64,000 nucleotides of DNA from an uncultured Actinomycetes bacterium (GCA_900314645.1 OMWB01000009.1:1-64000); one strand, 5' to 3'. Numbered from the stretch's first letter, positions 53,809-62,778 are shown. Notes: generated by a model from the sequence alone, not told the origin. A program made the numbers and translations.

Positions 53809-53853
53809 ATGAGAAGGACCCCAAAATCGCTTTCGGTGCGAATGTGCAGCTAG
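53809..53853 (+). CDS. Possible 14-codon leader peptide upstream of metA
   Basis: A short open frame ATG to TAG encoding MRRTPKSLSVRMCS. A strong AGGAAGGA ribosome site lies 8 bases before its ATG, which is rare for a random frame. It ends with Met-Cys-Ser, 53 bases before metA. Sulfur amino acid codons near the end would fit a translation-controlled leader for a methionine gene. No terminator/antiterminator pair has been established, so this is tentative. Confidence 0.35.
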   Translation: MRRTPKSLSVRMCS

Positions 53854-53906
53854 AGCTTGCCCGCTAGCCCTAGCCATCTTCTCGCCCGTCAGAACGGAGT
53901 CCCACA

Positions 53907-54863
53907 ATGCCCATTAACATCGCCGACGGCCTGCCCGCTAAGCAGATTCTGCATGAGGAGCGCATCTTCGCGCTGGAAGAGGAAGTCGCCACTCACCAGC
54001 ACATTCGCCCGCTGCACATCATCATCCTCAACCTCATGCCCACCAAGATCGAGACCGAGACGCAGATCCTGCGCCTCATCTCAAAGTCGCCGCTGCAGGT
54101 GAACTGCGACTTCATGCGCGTCTCTTCGCACGAGTCAAAGAACACCACGACTGACCACCTGGTCAAGTTTTACGAAACCTTTGATGCCTACCGCGACAAG
54201 AACTATGACGGCCTGATCATCACGGGCGCGCCGGTGGAGCATCTGCCGTTTGACTCCGTGGATTATTGGGACGAGCTGTGCGAGATCATGGACTGGGCGC
54301 GTGAGCATGTGTTTAGCACCATGTTCCTGTGCTGGGGCGCGCTTGCGGGCCTGTACCACTATTACGGCATCCCCAAGAAGCAGCTGCCCAGCAAGATCTT
54401 TGGCGTGTTCCCGCAGCGTCTGTGCGATGAGTACAGCTTCCTCACCAATGGCTTTGACGAGGTCCACAATATGCCGCACAGCCGCCATGCGGCCATCGAC
54501 GCGGCGGCGCTTGCCGAGCATCCTGAGCTCCAGACGCTTTCCGAGGGCTTCCAGACGGGCCCGGCGCTCATCGCCACGCGCGACTTCCACGAGATTTATG
54601 TCACGGGCCACTTTGAGTATGGCCGCGACACGCTGGCCGCCGAGTACTGGCGCGACTTCCACAAGGGCCTGCCCATCCGCCTGCCCGAGAACTACTTCCC
54701 TGACGATGACCCCGAGCGTCAGCCCATCTTCACGTGGCGCAGCCATGCTAACCTGCTGTACCGCAACTGGCTGAACTGGGTCTATCAGATGACGCCGTAC
54801 GAGTTTTGGCGCATCCCCGAGGTGGTCGCCGAGATGCACGAGCAGGTCATCGACAAGTTCTAG
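53907..54863 (+). CDS. metA: Homoserine O-acetyltransferase (MetA type)
   Basis: A 318-residue enzyme of methionine synthesis that acylates homoserine. Catalytic Cys142 (FLCWGAL), His235 and Glu237 (VTGHFEYG) fall at the numbers known for the family. Residue 111 is Glu (TGAPVE), the residue that makes MetA proteins use acetyl-CoA; the succinyl-CoA enzymes have Gly there. The product is therefore predicted to be O-acetylhomoserine. CGGAGTCCCACA precedes the ATG. It appears as a single-gene unit with a 200-base leader. Confidence 0.94.
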   Translation: MPINIADGLPAKQILHEERIFALEEEVATHQHIRPLHIIILNLMPTKIETETQILRLISKSPLQVNCDFMRVSSHESKNTTTDHLVKFYETFDAYRDKNYDGLIITGAPVEHLPFDSVDYWDELCEIMDWAREHVFSTMFLCWGALAGLYHYYGIPKKQLPSKIFGVFPQRLCDEYSFLTNGFDEVHNMPHSRHAAIDAAALAEHPELQTLSEGFQTGPALIATRDFHEIYVTGHFEYGRDTLAAEYWRDFHKGLPIRLPENYFPDDDPERQPIFTWRSHANLLYRNWLNWVYQMTPYEFWRIPEVVAEMHEQVIDKF

Positions 54864-54961
54864 GCATGCGAGGGTGTCTGCACAACGTGCGGAAAGATTC
54901 AGCTTTCAGCTAATGAAACGAACGACAAGCTGCACGAACATCATTCTGACAACGTTTCGGG

Positions 54962-55381
54962 ATGGTGCGTGTGGACTGGCAGTTTCTGACACAAGCAAGT
55001 ACGGTTGACGACGCGTTGGCGTGCGTCAAAGTGGACGGGCGCTCGCTTAAGGCGTGGCTCAACGATGCGCTGACGGCGCGTGGGGTTGACCGAAGCGCCG
55101 TCATCAGAAAGTCGCGCCTCAACCAGACCTTTGCGTACCAGATCTTCGCCGGTGCCCGCCGCCCGTCGCGCGACAAGCTCATCCAGCTGGCCTTTGGGAT
55201 GGGGTTCGGCGCTGAGGAGACAAGCGAGCTGCTGGAGCGAGGCGGCATGAGTGCCCTGAGGTGCGCCTGCCAACGCGACGTGGTGATTGCCTTCTGTCTC
55301 GAGCGGGGCCTCGATGTGGACACCTGCGACGACATGCTGTGGGACCATCACGAGCAGACGCTGCTGCAAGCCGACGCGTAG
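54962..55381 (+). CDS. Small helix-turn-helix protein (orphan paralog of the gene at 60929)
   Basis: A 139-residue cytoplasmic protein. The central part (LNDALTARGVDRSAVIRKSRLNQTFAYQIFAG) is an XRE-like helix-turn-helix arrangement; the last 60 residues (RPSRDKLIQLAFGMGFGAEET, then CQRDVVIAFCLERGLDV) match the protein at 60929 closely in order. There that protein precedes a serine/threonine kinase-like gene; here no kinase follows. The ATG at 54962 lacks a good ribosome site, so the start is uncertain. Confidence 0.65.
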   Translation: MVRVDWQFLTQASTVDDALACVKVDGRSLKAWLNDALTARGVDRSAVIRKSRLNQTFAYQIFAGARRPSRDKLIQLAFGMGFGAEETSELLERGGMSALRCACQRDVVIAFCLERGLDVDTCDDMLWDHHEQTLLQADA

Positions 55382-55555
55382 ACTCCCGTCGCTGGTGGGA
55401 CATGGGTTCCGAACTCTTATCCCATTGCCGCGTCCATCAATTGTTTCGTACTCTGTTCCAAGTTGGGTACTTTCCGCGCCTCAAGGTTCACGAGGACCGT
55501 GTGAAGGCGCATAATCACATCTCGTGTCCGTACCACTACGAGGAAAGGGACGCCC

Positions 55556-57190
55556 GTGATCGTTCCCGATATGCTGCGTCTGAATGCGGCTAAGTACCCT
55601 GATGAAATCGCCCTCATCGAGATCAATCCCGCCATGCCGGAGGACCGCCACATCACGTGGCGTGAGTATGATCTGGTCGAGACCACTGATGACGAGCCCT
55701 ACCGTCGCGAGATTACGTGGTCGGTCTTCGATGAGAAGGCCAATCGCCTGGCCAACCTGCTCATCTCCCGTGGCGTCGGCAAGGGCGACAAGGTAGCCAT
55801 CCTGCTGTACAACTGCATCGAGTGGCTGCCCATCTACTTCGGCATCCTCAAGACGGGTGCCGTGGCTGTGCCCCTCAACTTCCGCTACGCTTCGGACGAG
55901 ATTCTCTACTGCATCGAGAAGTCCGACTCTGACGTCGTGCTCTTTGGCCCCGAGTTCATCGGCCGTATGGAGTCCATCGTTCACAAGCTTCAGAAAGGCC
56001 GCCTGCTCTTCTATGTCGGCGACGACTGCCCGACCTGGGCCGAAAGCTTCCGCGAGCTTGAGGCGCTGAGCTCCAGCCGCGACCCGCAGATTGCGCTGTA
56101 CGAGATCGACGATGCCGCCATCTACTTCAGCAGTGGCACCACGGGCTTCCCCAAGGCCATTCTGCACAACCACGAGAGCCTGACGCAGGCGGCGGAGATG
56201 GAGGCCGTTCACCACTCCATCACGCACGACGACTGCTTCCTGTGCATCCCGCCGCTCTACCACACTGGCGCCAAGTTCCACTGGATGGGCTGCCTGACCT
56301 GCGGCGCTCGTGCGGTGCTGCTGCGTGGCGTGAGCCCGCAGTACATCTTTGAGACGGTCAGCCGTGAGCACTGCACGCTCGTGTGGCTGCTTGTGCCGTG
56401 GGTACAGGACATCCTCACGGCCATCGAGCAGGGCACGCTCAAGCTCGAGGACTACGAGCTCGACCAGTGGCGCCTCATGCACGTCGGTGCCCAGCCCGTG
56501 CCCAAGAGCCTCATCAAGCGTTGGAAGCAGGTCTTCCCCAACCACGACTACGACACCAACTACGGCCTGTCCGAGAGCACCGGCCCTGGCTGCGTGCACC
56601 TGGGCGTCGAGAACATCGAGAAGGTCGGTGCCATTGGCATTCCCGGCTACCGCTGGCGCGCCAAGATCGTGGGCGAGGACGGCCATCGTGTGGAGAAGGG
56701 CCAGGTTGGCGAGCTCTGCGTCAAGGGCCCTGGCCTCATGACCTGCTACTACAACGATCCCGAGGCCACGCAGGAGACCCTCATCAATGGCTGGCTGCAC
56801 ACCGGCGACATGGCTCGCGAGGACGAGGACGGCTTCATCTGGCTGGTCGACCGCAAGAAGGACGTCATCATCACCGGTGGCGAGAACCTCTATCCCGTGC
56901 AGATCGAGGACTTCATGAGTGCCTGCCCGCTCATCCAGGACGTGGCCGTCATCGGTCTGCCTGACCCGCGTCTGGGCGAGATCGCTGCCGCCATCGTGCA
57001 GCTGAAGCCGGGCGTCGAGGCTACCGAGGACGACATCAACCAGTTCTGCATGGACCTGCCGCGCTACAAGCGTCCGCGTAAGATCATCTTTGCTGACGTC
57101 CCGCGCAACGCCACCGGAAAGATCGAGAAGCCGCGCCTGCGCCAGATGTACGGTGCCGAGAACCTCGTCGACCAGGAGAACCAGGGCTAA
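55556..57190 (+). CDS. AMP-forming acyl/aryl-CoA ligase
   Basis: A 544-residue adenylate-forming enzyme that activates a carboxylic acid with ATP and CoA. Motifs: P-loop YFSSGTTGFPKAI near 197-210, NYGLSEST near 340, the hinge TGDMAREDEDGFIWLVDRKKD, and the C-terminal catalytic lysine in NATGKIEK. The length is typical of medium/long-chain and aryl-CoA ligases. The GTG at 55556 has GAGGAAAGGGA before it. Because iorAB follow 1.2 kb downstream, the substrate might be an aryl acetate produced by aromatic amino acid fermentation; this is inference. Confidence 0.88.
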   Translation: MIVPDMLRLNAAKYPDEIALIEINPAMPEDRHITWREYDLVETTDDEPYRREITWSVFDEKANRLANLLISRGVGKGDKVAILLYNCIEWLPIYFGILKTGAVAVPLNFRYASDEILYCIEKSDSDVVLFGPEFIGRMESIVHKLQKGRLLFYVGDDCPTWAESFRELEALSSSRDPQIALYEIDDAAIYFSSGTTGFPKAILHNHESLTQAAEMEAVHHSITHDDCFLCIPPLYHTGAKFHWMGCLTCGARAVLLRGVSPQYIFETVSREHCTLVWLLVPWVQDILTAIEQGTLKLEDYELDQWRLMHVGAQPVPKSLIKRWKQVFPNHDYDTNYGLSESTGPGCVHLGVENIEKVGAIGIPGYRWRAKIVGEDGHRVEKGQVGELCVKGPGLMTCYYNDPEATQETLINGWLHTGDMAREDEDGFIWLVDRKKDVIITGGENLYPVQIEDFMSACPLIQDVAVIGLPDPRLGEIAAAIVQLKPGVEATEDDINQFCMDLPRYKRPRKIIFADVPRNATGKIEKPRLRQMYGAENLVDQENQG

Positions 57191-57236
57191 GCGAGCTTCA
57201 GGAACCGTGGCTGTACGTGCAAAGCGCCAATAGCGA

Positions 57237-57307
57237 GAGACCGTACGTGAAAAGCGCCATTTCGAGCGAGTTTTTGCTTCGAAATGGCGCTTTCTACGTA
57301 CGGTCTC
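57237..57307. repeat. 27-bp stem-loop with one internal mismatch
   Basis: Bases 57237-57248 pair with 57296-57307 and 57251-57265 with 57279-57293; only the two bases between are unpaired. The loop is 13 bases. Likely part of a bidirectional transcription end. Confidence 0.85.
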
Positions 57308-57420
57308 GTCTAAACGGCACCCGGTACGTACAGTCGCTAGAAAGCAGCCGCTTTTGTCATAAGAGCTAGGGTCGTATGCGCCTCGTTCTAATGCAACTTT
57401 ACTGGCGTTAGAACGCAAAT

Positions 57421-57468
57421 GGGCTCGCTAACGCAACTTTATAGCTCTAAAGTTGCGTTAGCGGGCCC
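57421..57468. terminator. 21-bp stem-loop, probable bidirectional terminator
   Basis: Bases 57421-57441 pair with 57448-57468 (one G.T pair) around TAGCTC. It ends 29 bases before the stop codon of the opposite-strand DUF975 gene. Confidence 0.65.
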
Positions 57469-57497
57469 TTAATCCAGCAAACAACGCGTAGGTTGCG

Positions 57498-58193
57498 TTA
57501 CGCGCGCCCGGTCAGCTCCTGATAGAGTGCCGCGTCAGTGGCGTTCATGTAGGGGTTGGTCCAGAAGATGTTGCCCAGGTTGAGCGTGACGACGCCTAGA
57601 AGGAGCCAGCCGAGGAACGACAGGTCCATCACAAAGGCCTGCCAACGGTTGCCGCGCATCAGGGTCTCAGACTCGGCGAGCACCTCCATGGGGGAGAGCT
57701 CCGGGCGATCCTTGACGAGGTAGGGCACCAGACGGTAGGAATACGCCTTCATGACACCGGGGATGATGAGCAAAAGCGTCCACAGAAGGATGAAGACATC
57801 CCTGATCAGCATGGTGACGAGCACGCGGCCATAGTCCTGGAAGCCCTCGAACATGGTGTTGAACTGCGTCGTGGGGTCATTGGCGTTCTTCTCGAAGAAG
57901 CGACGTCCGCCGACCTCGATGGGGTTGGCAAGGAGCGCGTGCACGATGCTGCCCACAATTCCCACAGTAAAGATGACGCCGAGTACTACGGCAGCGAGGA
58001 ACGCTGCCTGCTCCGGGGACACGCCTGCCCCTTCAACCGTCACCTCTGACGTCGTGCTCTGGACACGGTTGCTCGCTGCGCTTGCCGTTCCGCCTGCGAA
58101 GATGGCCATGACGAACGAAACAGCGACGCTCTGCCAGTAGTTTGCCCTGAAAGCCTGCTTACCGCGACTCTTCAATTCTGCGATGGACCACAT
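57498..58193 (-). CDS. DUF975-family integral membrane protein
   Basis: A 231-residue membrane protein with four or more hydrophobic segments. The start MWSIAELKSRGKQAFRANYW and the central KAYSYRLVPYLVKDRPELS, with the MEVLAESETLMRGNRWQAFVMDLSF stretch in two pieces after it, are characteristic of the DUF975 family of unknown function. The ATG at 58193 has GGATAGGAGGAACC immediately upstream; longer reading is not supported. It is convergent with the CoA ligase and divergent from iorA. Confidence 0.9.
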   Translation of the reverse strand: MWSIAELKSRGKQAFRANYWQSVAVSFVMAIFAGGTASAASNRVQSTTSEVTVEGAGVSPEQAAFLAAVVLGVIFTVGIVGSIVHALLANPIEVGGRRFFEKNANDPTTQFNTMFEGFQDYGRVLVTMLIRDVFILLWTLLLIIPGVMKAYSYRLVPYLVKDRPELSPMEVLAESETLMRGNRWQAFVMDLSFLGWLLLGVVTLNLGNIFWTNPYMNATDAALYQELTGRA

Positions 58194-58431
58194 GGTTCCT
58201 CCTATCCTTTGGCCGCATGTGTTGCGGTCGGTTAGTGTATGCCTTACAGCCACCTATTAGTACCCCGTCCACGAACTTTCATCCCAAAAAAACGAAAACT
58301 TGTGTAAAGAAGCTAGAAACCAAGCATGCAGTACGTGCACGTGCATCAATCGTGCTTCTTACGTCTCGTAACACGCCTTTTTCTTAGTGCATCTATACTG
58401 GTTCCTGCTTCGACTCAAGGAGAGGACATCT

Positions 58432-60204
58432 ATGAGCAAACAGCTGCTATCCGGCAACGAGGCCATCGCGCAGGGGGCGTGGGAGGCCGGCGTTGCTGTG
58501 GGCGTTGCCTACCCTGGCACGCCGTCAACCGAGACGCTGGAGAACTTCGTCAAGAAGCCGGACGTCTATGCGGAATGGGCTCCCAACGAGAAGGTCGCGC
58601 TTGAGGTAGGCCTCGGTGCCGCCATGGGTGGCGTCCGTAGCCTCGTCACCATGAAGCACGTGGGTGTCAACGTGGCCGCTGACCCGTTCATGAGCGCCGC
58701 GAACACGGGCGTCAACGCGGGTCTGGTGCTGCTCGCCGCAGACGATCCGTCCTGCTACAGCTCGCAGAACGAGCAGGACAGCCGCCACTATGCCGCCTTT
58801 GGTCGTATCCCGTGCCTCGACCCGGCCGACAGCCAGGAGGCCTACGAGATGGCCCAGCAGGCCTTCGACATCTCCGAGCAGTTCGACACCGTGGTCATGC
58901 TGCACGAGACCATGCGCATCGCCCACACCAAGACGCTGGTCAACGTGGTGGGCACTCGCACCGCTCTGGAGCCGCGCGCCTACGAGAGCCGTCCCGAGAA
59001 GTTCGTCATGCTGCCGGCAAACGCGGTGCGCCGCACGCTCGTCTGCAACGACCGCGAGGACGAGCTGGTTGCGTGGGCCGAGGAGACGCCGCTCAACCGC
59101 GTCGAGATGCGCGACACCAAGGTGGGCGTCATCTGCGCTGGCGCGCTGTACGTGCATGTGCGCGAGGCGCTGCCCGAGGCCTCCGTGCTCAAGCTGGGCG
59201 TCACCTGGCCGCTTCCGCCGGCAAAGATCGCCGCGTTTGCCGCGCTGGTGGACAAGCTCTATGTGGTCGAGGAGGCCAACCCGTACCTTGAGATGCGCGT
59301 CCGCGCCATGGGCATTGAGGTGGCCACGCCGCCCGCTGGCCGTCTGCCGCGCTCTGGCGAGATCACGCCTGCGCACATCCGCGCCGCCTTTGGCGTTGCT
59401 GAGCCTGCGCATATCGCCGCAGCTCAGGGCCTGCCGCCGCGTCCGCCTGCGTTCTGCGCCGGCTGCCCGCACCGCTTGGTGTACGTGGAGCTCAAGCGCA
59501 TCAAGGCCATCGTCACTGGCGACATCGGCTGCTACACGCTGGGTGCCGTGGCACCGTTCCGCTCGGTTGACTCCGTCATCGACATGGGCGCGTCGCTTTC
59601 CATGGCGCACGGTATGGAGCTTGCCGGCGCCGCCGAGCGCACCGGTCGCCCGGTGGTGGGCGTCATCGGCGACTCCACGTTTGCGCACTCCGGCATCACG
59701 AGCCTGTTGGGCACCGTGTACAACGGTGGCAAGGGCACGCTCTGCATCCTTGACAACCGCACCACGGCCATGACCGGCACGCAGGGCAACCCCGTGAACG
59801 GCGTGACCCTGACCGAGCAGGCCGCGCGCGTCAACCCGCTTGATGTTCCCGCAGGTAAGCAGCTTGACCTGGTCAAGCTCTGCGAGGCCATCGGCGTGGA
59901 CGAGGTTGAGGTTGTGGACGCCCAGGACATGCTGGCCATTCGCGCCGCGCTGAAGGCCGCCACCAGCCACACCGATAAGCTCTCGGTCATCATCTTCAAG
60001 GCTCCGTGCCGCCTGATCGACCGCTCGCGTAAGCCTATGCCCACCATCACGGACTGCCGCCGCTGCGGACGCTGCATCCAGATTGGCTGCCCGGCCCTCG
60101 GCCGCGACGAGACCGGCCACGCCGTCATCGATCCCAACCAGTGCATCGGCTGCGGCCAGTGCGCACAGGCATGCCCCTTCGGCTGCATCTCTAAGGAGGC
60201 CTAA
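58432..60204 (+). CDS. iorA: Indolepyruvate:ferredoxin oxidoreductase, alpha subunit
   Basis: The large subunit of the enzyme that oxidatively decarboxylates aryl pyruvates (from Trp, Tyr, Phe) to aryl-acetyl-CoA and reduced ferredoxin. Of about 590 residues: N-terminal transketolase-like domain (GVAYPGTPSTETLENFV), a TPP-binding core (GDIGCYTLGAVAPF, GVIGDSTFAHSGI), and a C-terminal two-cluster ferredoxin domain with CRRCGRCIQIGCP and CIGCGQCAQACP. The ATG at 58432 with AAGGAGAGG upstream is clear, and TATACT at 58394-58399 is a likely -10. It is followed after one base by iorB. Confidence 0.94.
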   Translation: MSKQLLSGNEAIAQGAWEAGVAVGVAYPGTPSTETLENFVKKPDVYAEWAPNEKVALEVGLGAAMGGVRSLVTMKHVGVNVAADPFMSAANTGVNAGLVLLAADDPSCYSSQNEQDSRHYAAFGRIPCLDPADSQEAYEMAQQAFDISEQFDTVVMLHETMRIAHTKTLVNVVGTRTALEPRAYESRPEKFVMLPANAVRRTLVCNDREDELVAWAEETPLNRVEMRDTKVGVICAGALYVHVREALPEASVLKLGVTWPLPPAKIAAFAALVDKLYVVEEANPYLEMRVRAMGIEVATPPAGRLPRSGEITPAHIRAAFGVAEPAHIAAAQGLPPRPPAFCAGCPHRLVYVELKRIKAIVTGDIGCYTLGAVAPFRSVDSVIDMGASLSMAHGMELAGAAERTGRPVVGVIGDSTFAHSGITSLLGTVYNGGKGTLCILDNRTTAMTGTQGNPVNGVTLTEQAARVNPLDVPAGKQLDLVKLCEAIGVDEVEVVDAQDMLAIRAALKAATSHTDKLSVIIFKAPCRLIDRSRKPMPTITDCRRCGRCIQIGCPALGRDETGHAVIDPNQCIGCGQCAQACPFGCISKEA

Positions 60205-60205
60205 C

Positions 60206-60841
60206 ATGCCGCACGACACCTCAACCAACTATGGCGTCGCCGAGGGCGGCGCTCGCGTCACGCTTGACGGCACCAAGACCATCCTTCTGGTGGGCGTGGG
60301 CGGCCAGGGAACCATCCTCGCTGGCCAGCTGCTGGCTATGGTTGCCGCTGATGCGGGCCTGGACGTGAAGGTCTCTGAGATTCACGGCATGAGCCAGCGT
60401 GGCGGCTCGGTCTCTACCATCGTCCGCGTGGGCGAGAAGGTGGACTCCATGATCTGCGACCCGGGCTGCGCCGATATCGTGGTGGCCTTTGAGTCCATCG
60501 AAGCGCTGCGCGCGCAGCAGTTTGTGCGCGAAGGCGGCGCGCTGTTTGTCAACGACGAGCAGATCGTTCCCGTGCCGGTGAACATTGGTATCGCCACGAT
60601 GCCCGAGGGCGTCGACGCCAAGCTTGAGGCCATCGGTGCACGCATGATTGATGCTGGCGGCATCGCGCGCGAGGTGGGAAGCCCGCGCTCGGCTAACGTG
60701 GTGCTGGTGGGCGCCCTTTCGACGGCTCTGCCCTTCGCCGTGGAGGAGTGGCAGGACGCCATCAGGCGTCGCGTGCCGCCCAAGACCGTCGAGGCCAACC
60801 TCGAGGCCTTTGCCCGCGGCCGCGAAGCCGCTGGCGCCTAA
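60206..60841 (+). CDS. iorB: Indolepyruvate:ferredoxin oxidoreductase, beta subunit
   Basis: The 211-residue gamma-type subunit of IOR. The N-terminal glycine-rich ILLVGVGGQGTILAGQLLA and the segment VSEIHGMSQRGGSVSTIVR are diagnostic of the POR-gamma/IorB family. It starts just after the iorA stop; its ribosome site (AAGGAGG) lies within the iorA end. With iorA it forms a complete two-subunit enzyme in one operon. A long hairpin follows the stop. Confidence 0.94.
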   Translation: MPHDTSTNYGVAEGGARVTLDGTKTILLVGVGGQGTILAGQLLAMVAADAGLDVKVSEIHGMSQRGGSVSTIVRVGEKVDSMICDPGCADIVVAFESIEALRAQQFVREGGALFVNDEQIVPVPVNIGIATMPEGVDAKLEAIGARMIDAGGIAREVGSPRSANVVLVGALSTALPFAVEEWQDAIRRRVPPKTVEANLEAFARGREAAGA

Positions 60842-60851
60842 ATCCGAACAA

Positions 60852-60902
60852 ATGGGACAGGGCACCGTAGTCCGGTTTTCCGTACTATGGTGCCTGTCCC
60901 AT
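60852..60902 (+). terminator. 19-bp stem-loop after iorB
   Basis: Bases 60852-60871 pair with 60884-60902 with one bulged G and one G.T pair. The loop contains TTTT. No T run after it, so it may end or separate transcription between iorB and the HTH gene. Confidence 0.65.
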
Positions 60903-60928
60903 ATGTATGGGTGCGGGAGGGAGACGGC

Positions 60929-61363
60929 GTGGCGGAAGAGCGGCTGACAGATGAGCTTCTTGAGCAGCTCCTCGCGAGCGCGTCGCCCGACGCGTACCTC
61001 GCGCATACTGAGCTGCCCGACCGTTCCCTCGCAGACTACCTGCATCAGCTCCTCAAGGAGAAGCGCCTCAAGCGCTCCGACGTCTTTCGCGATGCGGGCA
61101 TCAACAATACCTTTGGTTATCAGGCCTTTTCTGGTGAGCGCAACCTTGGCCGCGACAACGCCATCATGATGGCGTTTGGGCTGCACTGCACGCTTCAGGA
61201 GACGCAGCGCCTGCTGCGCCTGGCCGGCGCGTCGGAGCTGTGGCCTAAGGTGCCTCGCGACGCCATCATCATCTTCTGCCTCGAGCACGGCATGACGCGC
61301 GTGCAATGCGACGACGAGCTCTACCGTCTGGGCGAGCCCACACTGCTTTCGGCGGAGGACTAG
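60929..61363 (+). CDS. Small helix-turn-helix protein paired with a kinase gene
   Basis: A 144-residue cytoplasmic protein. After an N-terminal helix-rich part, LHQLLKEKRLKRSDVFRDAGINN is an XRE-like helix-turn-helix, and the C-terminal PRDAIIIFCLEHGMTRVQCDD block is shared with the orphan at 54962. The GTG at 60929 is preceded by GGGAGGGAGA. Its stop is 2 bases before the start of the kinase-like gene, so the two are co-translated and likely act together. It may be a kinase-controlled transcription factor or kinase substrate. Confidence 0.7.
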   Translation: MAEERLTDELLEQLLASASPDAYLAHTELPDRSLADYLHQLLKEKRLKRSDVFRDAGINNTFGYQAFSGERNLGRDNAIMMAFGLHCTLQETQRLLRLAGASELWPKVPRDAIIIFCLEHGMTRVQCDDELYRLGEPTLLSAED

Positions 61364-61365
61364 CC

Positions 61366-62700
61366 TTGGACGAATCGCAGCTTATCAAGGCTCTCGACCG
61401 CGACGACTCCTATCGCACCATACGGGTGCTAGGTGACGGGCCATCTGGCCGCACGGAGCTGGTGCGCGGACTCAAAGCGGAGCTGCTCGTGCGCAAGCGC
61501 ATCCCTAAGGAGCTTGCCAACGAGCGCTCGTGGATGACGATTCGTACCATGAGCCATCCCTTGCTGCCGCAGGTTCGCGACCTGTATTGGCTGCCCGACG
61601 AGCTCGTTGTCATCCTGACCTACATTGACGGCATCACGCTGGGGGAGATGGTCCGCAGTACGGGACCTCTGTCTGTGTCGGAGGCCATCAATTACCTTGA
61701 TGACCTGTGCGTTGGCGTTGGCGCGCTCCATGCCCGCGGGATCGTCCATCGTGACCTGTCTCCGAACAACGTGGTGGTGTCGGGTGGGTCTGCGCGGATC
61801 ATAGACCTGGGCAACGCCCGCATCTATGTCGAGGGAGCACGGCATGATACGACGCGGCTGGGAACGTGGGGTTATGCGGCTCCGGAACAGTTCGGATTTG
61901 CCCAGACCGACGCGCGCTCGGACGTTTTTGGCCTGGGGAGCCTTTTGGGATTTCTGCTGACGGGTGTCAACCCAGGTGACGAGGCGTTCGAGAAGGCACT
62001 GGCCGACGAGGCCCGAGTGCCGTTCGTACTGCGGTTGGTTGTGGAGCGCGCTCGGGCCTTTGAGCCAAGCGCGCGGTATCAGACTGCGGCGGACTTCATG
62101 ACTGCCGTTCGGGCTGCCGTTCCGGAATACACCACGATACGACCCATTCCGCTGGACGAGATGCGAGCAGCGCCTTCGGTGCCGGCTGGAAAGTCAGCAG
62201 ACACGACGTCTCGCAAGACAGTGATACCAATCGAATCGACGTGGTCGCTCCCCGACTCATCTGCCCGCGAGAGGACGGAGAGTGCTCCACGTGAGAGGAC
62301 AGAGAGCGCTCCTCGGGCGGGACACCGCATACCTTGGAGAGATGCGGGTCTGACTCGACAGCTTGCGATTATCGCCAACTGGATGTTCTTCCTCTTCTGG
62401 GCTGCTTGCTTTCTGGTTATAGGGCTCGATCCAAACGCGAAAGAGGGGGAGTGGACTCCCCTAACCTACCTGTTTATCGGTGTGGTCGAGGCGCCCATCT
62501 GTGCCATGATTGGCTATGAGATTCATCAGGCGTTGCTCCATCGCGGGAGGTATGACATCGGTAAGGGCCGTATCTTTGTCCTGCTGAAGAGGATGGTGCT
62601 TCTCTTGGCCTTGGCGTTCGCTGCGCTGTTCATCTGCTATCTCGTTGGCTATGTGCTCAATTACGTAGGTATATCCAACTTGCCTGGACGGGGTATTTAG
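61366..62700 (+). CDS. Serine/threonine protein kinase-like membrane protein
   Basis: A 444-residue protein with an N-terminal kinase domain: Lys44 (LLVRKR), the catalytic loop VHRDLSPNN (Asp130, Asn135), IDLGNAR in place of DFG (Asp147) and a GTWGYAAPEQF activation segment. The glycine-rich loop is weakly conserved. A low-complexity linker with RERTESAPRERTESAP follows, then two pairs of membrane helices at the C-terminus, so the kinase faces the cytoplasm. TTG 61366 is preferred because GGAGGAC precedes it and the kinase begins there. It may phosphorylate the HTH protein encoded just before it. Confidence 0.8.
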   Translation: MDESQLIKALDRDDSYRTIRVLGDGPSGRTELVRGLKAELLVRKRIPKELANERSWMTIRTMSHPLLPQVRDLYWLPDELVVILTYIDGITLGEMVRSTGPLSVSEAINYLDDLCVGVGALHARGIVHRDLSPNNVVVSGGSARIIDLGNARIYVEGARHDTTRLGTWGYAAPEQFGFAQTDARSDVFGLGSLLGFLLTGVNPGDEAFEKALADEARVPFVLRLVVERARAFEPSARYQTAADFMTAVRAAVPEYTTIRPIPLDEMRAAPSVPAGKSADTTSRKTVIPIESTWSLPDSSARERTESAPRERTESAPRAGHRIPWRDAGLTRQLAIIANWMFFLFWAACFLVIGLDPNAKEGEWTPLTYLFIGVVEAPICAMIGYEIHQALLHRGRYDIGKGRIFVLLKRMVLLLALAFAALFICYLVGYVLNYVGISNLPGRGI

Positions 62701-62778
62701 CTACCAGCTGAGGACAACGCCAAAACCCGTGCCTATCATCTCGACTTGTCTATAGGGCTAAGGAGATGAGGTTCAGTG

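Larger units (their letters stand above)
57191..57497. other. 307-base convergent gap with large hairpins
   Basis: Two long stem-loops (57237-57307 and 57421-57468) and a smaller one (57385-57413) fill the space between the CoA ligase and the DUF975 gene, which end towards each other. Confidence 0.75.

Noticed and set aside
53700..53906. SAM riboswitch or T-box before metA
   Set aside because: The conserved core motifs of these classes (for example the T-box sequence TGGNACCGCG or the SAM-I K-turn) are not seen; only a simple hairpin and a short ORF are visible.
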